A stretch of DNA of 64,000 nt from Flavobacterium jumunjinense (GTDB lineage: Bacteria; Bacteroidota; Bacteroidia; Flavobacteriales; Flavobacteriaceae). The notes beneath the pieces are model-generated. The model was not told the origin of the DNA. It ran no database searches and saw only the letters and a list, made by a program, of their open reading frames with translations. Both the position numbers and the translations under genes were made by a program. Location: positions 1,736,001 to 1,800,000 of the forward strand of contig NZ_CP091285.1 of the NCBI RefSeq assembly GCF_021650975.2, read 5' to 3'. Below, piece by piece: positions 59,878 through 64,000 of this stretch (the first letter of the stretch is position 1; each line of letters begins with the position of its first letter).

Positions 59878-60036
59878 TACCAGTTATGATTTGAATTTAC
59901 TGTAAAAGAAAATGATGATTTTTTTCTTGATATAAAATAGAAAATAAAAGCATAGCATCGTTACGTTTTTATTTTATATTGAAATATCGAGGAAAAAAGG
60001 GTGTTTTATTGCAGTGAATTCAAGTGATAAATGGTA
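59878..60036. mobile_element. MITE-like inverted-repeat element
   Basis: Terminal inverted repeats start TACCA.TTAT and end ATAA.TGGTA. The first 25 bases of the two ends match at 21 positions after reverse complementing, and the similarity continues imperfectly inward for about 70 bp. Both sides are flanked by TAA (59875-59877 and 60037-60039), which could be a 3-bp target duplication. No coding sequence is present, so it would be a non-autonomous element. It begins directly after the stop codon of the mini-SPFH gene. Confidence 0.55.
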
Positions 60037-60360
60037 TAACCTGTTTTTTACAATCAAATACCTGTCAATGCTTAAAAATAAATATTGAGCATATGAAAAA
60101 ATACCAAGTGCATACATTGTCTGTTAGGTCAGGTTTTTAAAGTATGAAAGATGAGTTAAAGAAATGATGTGAATCAATTTCTAAATAATAAAGCAATTGA
60201 AGGTTATGATGTAAATATTGTCTCATTTATGTATTATGAATCTATAGAATTGATTGCATTTATCACTTTGTGTAGGTATAAAAATGACAAAATGACGGTT
60301 TGAGTTATTGGAATACAATTTGATATTTATTTTGTAACTTTAGTAATTAAAATAAAAATT
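59878..60360. other. 483-bp intergenic region with a MITE-like element
   Basis: Between the mini-SPFH gene and the YugP-type gene. The first 159 bp are the MITE-like element (59878-60036). In the rest I see only short open frames (longest start at ATG 60093, 14 codons) and no RNA gene. The sequence is AT-rich. Confidence 0.6.
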
Positions 60361-61059
60361 ATGGATTTCACATATTTAATATTAATAGGAGGGATAGCCT
60401 TATTTAGCTGGTTAGTGAGCTCTAAATTAAAAAGTAAATTTGCTTATTATTCAAAAGTACACTTACGCAATGGAATGAGTGGAGCAGAAATTGCTGAGAA
60501 AATGTTAGCCGATAATGGAATTCGCGATGTAAAAGTAATTTCTACACCAGGTAGGCTAACTGATCATTACAACCCAATGGACAAAACAGTAAATTTGTCG
60601 GAAGAAGTTTATAACCAAAGAAATGCGGCAGCTGCGGCTGTAGCGGCTCACGAAGTTGGTCATGCTGTTCAACATGCCCAGGCATATAGTTGGTTAACCA
60701 TGCGTTCTAAAATGGTGCCAATGGTAAATGTTTCATCAAATATGTCGCAATGGTTAATCATGGGTGGATTAATCTTAGGGTTTGCTTCAAAAACAAGTAT
60801 CGGTTTCTATATTGCGGTTGCTGGATTAGCGCTAATGGCAATTGCTACAGCGTTTAGTTTTATCACGTTGCCTGTAGAGTATGATGCAAGTAATAGAGCA
60901 TTAGCTTGGTTGAAAAATAAAAATATGTTAAGCCAAGAAGAATACGCAGGAGCAGAAGATTCTTTAAAGTGGGCTGCACGAACTTATGTAGTTGCTGCTT
61001 TAGGAGCGTTGGCTTCATTGTTGTATTGGGCATTTCGAATTCTAGGCTCTAGAGATTAA
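60361..61059 (+). CDS. YugP-type neutral zinc metallopeptidase (membrane)
   Basis: A 232-aa membrane peptidase with the zinc motif HEVGHAVQHA (about 97-106) next to an N-terminal helix (about 3-20) and three later helices (about 127-145, 150-170, 208-225). It matches the Zn_peptidase_2 family (YugP). Its substrate is unknown. The N-terminal part VHLRNGMSGAEIAEKMLADN is the conserved lead-in. It lies on its own behind the 483-bp spacer. Confidence 0.9.
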   Translation: MDFTYLILIGGIALFSWLVSSKLKSKFAYYSKVHLRNGMSGAEIAEKMLADNGIRDVKVISTPGRLTDHYNPMDKTVNLSEEVYNQRNAAAAAVAAHEVGHAVQHAQAYSWLTMRSKMVPMVNVSSNMSQWLIMGGLILGFASKTSIGFYIAVAGLALMAIATAFSFITLPVEYDASNRALAWLKNKNMLSQEEYAGAEDSLKWAARTYVVAALGALASLLYWAFRILGSRD

Positions 61060-61078
61060 TTACATTAAAATACAGATA

Positions 61079-61117
61079 ATAAAACCCCAAATTTTATATA
61101 AAAATTTGGGGTTTTAT
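61079..61117. terminator. bidirectional terminator between the yugP-type and Lrp genes
   Basis: A 17-bp inverted repeat (ATAAAACCCCAAATTTT with its reverse complement) has A- and T-runs at the ends and lies between two convergent genes. Confidence 0.88.
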
Positions 61118-61146
61118 ATGAATGGCATAATTTTCTAACTTCTAAC

Positions 61147-61617
61147 TTATATTTGAATTTGTCTGTCGATTTGTTGATCTAGAGAAATAAAAGTTTCAGT
61201 TCTAGAAACACCTTTAATAGCTTGAATTTTTTTATTTAATAATTGCATTAAATTTTCATTGTCCTTGCAAATTATCTTAATAAGGACGCTCCAATTCCCT
61301 GTGGTATAATGACATTCTAAAACTTCTGGTATTTTTTTTAATTCTCTAACAGCTTCTGAATTGCTTGAAGCTTTGTCAAGATATACTCCAACAAAAGCCA
61401 TTGTAGAATAACCAAGCACTTTAACGTCTACAGTGAATTTTGAACCAGAAATGACACCAGCTTGCTCTAGCTTTCTTAATCTTTGATGGATAGCTGCACC
61501 AGAAATTCCAATCTTGTTCGCAATTTGTAAAATAGGTTTTCTAGCATCGTTCATTAAGTCTCTCAAAATTTCTTTATCGATTCCGTCAATTTCAATTTGT
61601 AACTGATTTATTTTCAT
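61147..61617 (-). CDS. Lrp/AsnC-family transcriptional regulator
   Basis: A 156-aa regulator with an N-terminal HTH (about 14-60: ILRDLMNDARKPILQIANKI, then SGAAIHQRLRKLEQAGVIS) and a C-terminal RAM/ligand domain (about 70-150: VLGYSTMAFVGVYLDK, LECHYTTGNWSVLIKI). It probably senses an amino acid. The next gene downstream encodes a saccharopine-dehydrogenase-like protein of lysine metabolism, in the same orientation but separated by a terminator, so direct control is plausible but not shown. Confidence 0.93.
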   Translation of the reverse strand: MKINQLQIEIDGIDKEILRDLMNDARKPILQIANKIGISGAAIHQRLRKLEQAGVISGSKFTVDVKVLGYSTMAFVGVYLDKASSNSEAVRELKKIPEVLECHYTTGNWSVLIKIICKDNENLMQLLNKKIQAIKGVSRTETFISLDQQIDRQIQI

Positions 61618-61659
61618 TTTGTTTTGAATAGGAAGTAAAACTAATGAAAATATGTTTTT

Positions 61660-61698
61660 TATAAAACAAAAGTCCGATATTAATTACTATCGGACTTT
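61660..61698 (-). terminator. terminator of the saccharopine-dehydrogenase-like gene
   Basis: The stem AAAGTCCGATA (61669-61679) pairs with TATCGGACTTT (61688-61698), followed on the minus strand by TTTTGTTTTAT. Confidence 0.82.
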
Positions 61699-61722
61699 GT
61701 TGTTTTTAATAATATGTTCTTT

Positions 61723-63093
61723 TTAACTACTCACATTTAAAGGATTGTAGCCTAGATAGTCAACATGTTCTTCTTTGAATATTACACCATATTCTTCTAA
61801 TTCTTTTAATATAGGAGTATAAACTTCTTTAGCAATTGGAAGTTGTACACCAGGAGTCTTAATTTCTCCATTTAATATTTTAATTGCTGCAATAGCAACA
61901 GGAAGTCCTACTGTTTTTGCCATTGCAGTATACGTTTGATCGTCTCCAATACAAACCATAGTAGAGTCAATTTGTTTTTTCTCGCCGTCTAATTTATAAC
62001 CAAATTTATGATACATTACAATCATATCTTTGTCCTTTGGTTCAAGAGTCCATTTTTCAGAAAGAATTTTTTCTAAAACTTGAGCAGGTGTCGCATTTTT
62101 TAAAGTTATCTTTTTGTCTGCATTAAAAATGTCTAACTCTAATAGTTTGTCCCAAATAACATCGTCTTGGTCAATTTTTTGAGCATGTCTTAGTTTTATT
62201 TCAACAGTATCAGTTGGATGATAGGGTAGGAAAGAATTGGTAAATTCACGATAGGTCATATCTTCAGAGTTCTCAATAGTATAAGAGTCATCGGTCATTC
62301 CTAATTGTACTAAAATATCCCAAGCTCTAGAATATCCCACTCTTCTAATAGTTCCTCTATAGCATGTTAAAGCATCATCTAAACCATACACAGTTCTGTA
62401 TTTTAAAGAATCTCTGTTAGCATACCCTTCAAAACGACCATAACCTTCTACTTCTAGAAATTCAGTTCTTCTGAATAATTTGTTATAAGGAATGTATTTA
62501 TAAGTACCTTCTTGAATGAATTTTGCAGCACCACCCTGTCCAGCAAGCACCACATTTCTAGGATTCCAAGTGAATTTATAGTTCCAAAGATTAGTATCAC
62601 TTTCTGGAGCAACAAGTCCACCACAGAAAGATTCGAAAAGGATTGTTTTTCCACCTTTTTCTCTAATTTCATCTAGAATTTTCATTGCACTCATATGGTC
62701 AATTCCAGGATCTAAGCCAATTTCATTCATGAAGATTAAACCATTCTCTTTTGCAGCTTTGTCTAGTTCTTGCATCTCTTTACTAATATAAGAAGCAGTT
62801 ACCATATTCTTTTTGAATGTAATACAGTCTTTAGCCACTTCGATATGCATACTTGCAGGAAGCATAGATACAATTATGTCAGCTTTTTGAATTTCTTCAT
62901 GACGTTGTTGTTCGTTAAATATATCAAAAGCAATTGCCTTAGCGTTGGGATGATTCTTTGTCTTTTTTTGAGCTAATTCTAAAGATAAATCGGCAATTGT
63001 AATTTGTAATTGCTCTTGTCCAGATTTATCTAATAAGTATTTTATTAACGAAGAAGCAGATCTTCCTGCTCCTATTACTAATATGTTTCTCAT
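61723..63093 (-). CDS. saccharopine dehydrogenase-like protein (lysine metabolism)
   Basis: A 456-aa NAD(P)-binding protein with a Rossmann start (MRNILVIGAGRSASSLIKYL), the central dehydrogenase part (VSMLPASMHIEVAKDCI and MNEIGLDPGIDHMSAMKILD) and a C-terminal catalytic domain (about 130-440). It belongs to the saccharopine dehydrogenase/lysine dehydrogenase superfamily, common in Flavobacteriaceae. The ATG at 63093 is preferred over a GTG at 63117, because the latter is only 1 bp from a near -7 element (TACCTTCG, 63119-63126). An Lrp-type regulator lies upstream on the other side of the terminator. Confidence 0.88.
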   Translation of the reverse strand: MRNILVIGAGRSASSLIKYLLDKSGQEQLQITIADLSLELAQKKTKNHPNAKAIAFDIFNEQQRHEEIQKADIIVSMLPASMHIEVAKDCITFKKNMVTASYISKEMQELDKAAKENGLIFMNEIGLDPGIDHMSAMKILDEIREKGGKTILFESFCGGLVAPESDTNLWNYKFTWNPRNVVLAGQGGAAKFIQEGTYKYIPYNKLFRRTEFLEVEGYGRFEGYANRDSLKYRTVYGLDDALTCYRGTIRRVGYSRAWDILVQLGMTDDSYTIENSEDMTYREFTNSFLPYHPTDTVEIKLRHAQKIDQDDVIWDKLLELDIFNADKKITLKNATPAQVLEKILSEKWTLEPKDKDMIVMYHKFGYKLDGEKKQIDSTMVCIGDDQTYTAMAKTVGLPVAIAAIKILNGEIKTPGVQLPIAKEVYTPILKELEEYGVIFKEEHVDYLGYNPLNVSS

Positions 63094-63215
63094 AACAGGA
63101 TTTTGTAAAAATATCACACGAAGGTAGTGAAATGTTATATTTATAAAAAACTTTTAGACTTATTTGTCATTTTTGAAAATAATTCGTGTTTTCTATAATT
63201 AAGATGTTCTTTATA

Positions 63216-63253
63216 AGTAAAACAGTGGCTATTTTATATAAATAGCCACTGTT
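63216..63253 (-). terminator. terminator of the DUF5117-type protease gene
   Basis: The arms AACAGTGGCTATTT (63221-63234) and AAATAGCCACTGTT (63240-63253) form a stem, followed on the minus strand by T-rich sequence. The stop codon lies at 63276. Confidence 0.85.
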
Positions 63254-63275
63254 TGTGTGAATTTGTTATTCCGAA

Positions 63276-64000
63276 TTATTTAATTTCTTTCAAGTTGTTG
63301 TCTATTAAAGTAACTAAGTATTCTTTATGTGCTTTTGTTGCTATATCTACATTGGTAGAGGCAGCCATCATTTTTCTAATACTTTTTAAATTGTATAAAG
63401 CCATTGATTTAACCACATTTGAATTTCTGTTCTTAGGGTCGTTCTTAATAATAGTTATTAATCTATTTGTGTATTCTGCTTGTAGATTCTGTCTAAATGT
63501 ATTGATATTGCTGTAAGCATCTGCTTTAAAAATAGCATTGTTTAAGTCGGTCATAAAAGTAGAAAGTTTGTATTCATTTCCGTATAACTCACTATCTACA
63601 ATTCTCTGTAATGTGTTATAGTGTAAAATGTGATCTAAAATGCTTTCTTGGTAGCTTAATACTTGTGCGTGAATCTTTGGGTCTTCAGGTCCATTAAAGA
63701 AATTATAACCTCTTCTTTGTATTGCTAAAAAGTTATAAAGATCGTTTGGAGCATCGAAAGCATTTGGAGCAAAAACATATGTTTCTAAAGCATCCATAGC
63801 TCTTTTTTGGTCTTTCAAATTAACTGGAGTGAAAGGTTTTGTAGCGTTTGCTTGTCCAGCCATGGCTCTATCAACATAAACACCGCCTATAAATCTAGAA
63901 ATAACACCAGAAGCTACTCTTTTTTGGTTGTTTAAGAGGTAGTAAATTCTTCTTAACTCATGGTATGATTCACCTGTTTTTGTAAATTTCGATTTAGCGT
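63276..64000 (-). CDS. zinc-dependent metalloprotease (DUF5117-type), C-terminal part, start outside window
   Basis: The visible 241 codons are the C-terminal region of a large periplasmic or secreted protein. I translated 63864-64000 by hand. It continues the frame upstream (TGESYHELRRIYYLLNNQ, then SRFIGGVYVDRAMAGQA), so the reading frame does not start at the ATG near 63863. The conserved IGGVYVDRAMAGQ and the DQKRAMDALETYVFAPNAFD segments match the C-terminus of the flavobacterial DUF5117/zinc-dependent metalloprotease family. The catalytic HExxH part is beyond base 64000. A strong terminator follows. Confidence 0.75.
   Translation of the reverse strand, partial: AKSKFTKTGESYHELRRIYYLLNNQKRVASGVISRFIGGVYVDRAMAGQANATKPFTPVNLKDQKRAMDALETYVFAPNAFDAPNDLYNFLAIQRRGYNFFNGPEDPKIHAQVLSYQESILDHILHYNTLQRIVDSELYGNEYKLSTFMTDLNNAIFKADAYSNINTFRQNLQAEYTNRLITIIKNDPKNRNSNVVKSMALYNLKSIRKMMAASTNVDIATKAHKEYLVTLIDNNLKEIK

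Noticed and set aside
60093..60137. short peptide frame beginning at ATG 60093 in the 483-bp spacer
   Set aside because: 14 codons only, no ribosome site or similarity; within the expected number of random frames.
63094..63117. GTG start at 63117 for the saccharopine-dehydrogenase-like protein
   Set aside because: It sits next to a near -7 element and precedes the Rossmann start by eight residues that do not fit. ATG at 63093 starts exactly at the nucleotide-binding strand.

Overview
This window looks like chromosomal DNA of a low-GC member of the Flavobacteriaceae (Bacteroidota). The evidence is an AT-rich background, -7 elements of the Bacteroidota form TAnnTTTG in front of many genes, two proteins with type IX secretion C-terminal sorting tails, DUF5686, DUF3098, DUF1501/DUF1800 and DUF5117-type families, and house-keeping proteins of flavobacterial type. 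It is mostly core genome. There is no prophage, CRISPR array or complete insertion sequence. The exact genus cannot be read from the sequence.

Layout. 1-4.6 kb: a TetR-controlled RND efflux operon (tetR-tolC-mfp-rnd, minus strand; the pump gene is cut by the window edge). 4.9-9 kb: accessory genes (an unknown protein paired with a JmjC/cupin-like oxygenase, a DUF3108-like protein, an M50B-like membrane peptidase, a GNAT enzyme). 9-10.9 kb: a polyprenyl synthetase behind an unusual 40-bp periodic array. 10.9-16 kb: small surface proteins and sucAB (2-oxoglutarate dehydrogenase). 16-24.5 kb: the most unusual block. A CHAT-peptidase/TPR protein is translationally coupled to a PKD/beta-barrel surface protein, with a lipoprotein upstream. 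Divergent to these run an ECF sigma factor and a membrane TPR protein in an operon with tatD. 24.5-30 kb: acyltransferase, asparaginase, tRNA-Ser(GGA), and an ExbB/ExbD energy-transduction operon. 30-39 kb: rpoN, asnS, an HAE3/MMPL-type transporter and a DUF5686 barrel protein. 39-43 kb: alpha-carbonic anhydrase with an FNR-like box, a Crp/Fnr regulator, frr, pyrH and a patatin. 43-47 kb: a thioredoxin-like protein and a DUF1501/DUF1800 pair. 47-58.5 kb: truB-uppP, a two-component system plus secreted chitinase, DUF3098-ftsX, a PAP2 phosphatase and an unusually long leuS. 58.5-64 kb: small membrane proteins, a MITE-like element, a YugP-type peptidase, an Lrp regulator, a saccharopine-dehydrogenase-like protein and the end of a DUF5117-type metalloprotease.

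The best candidates for something undescribed are: (1) the sigma factor/TPR and CHAT/PKD cluster, which could be an envelope-facing caspase-like signalling or proteolysis system; (2) a perfect 15-bp inverted repeat whose arms bracket the -7 box of rpoN; (3) four operator-like sites at exact 40-bp spacing upstream of the polyprenyl synthetase; (4) a one-base frameshift in an A9 tract that separates a PAP2 phosphatase from its signal peptide; (5) a leucyl-tRNA synthetase with an extra insertion and KMSKR in place of KMSKS. Functions of families come from general knowledge and nothing was searched or computed.
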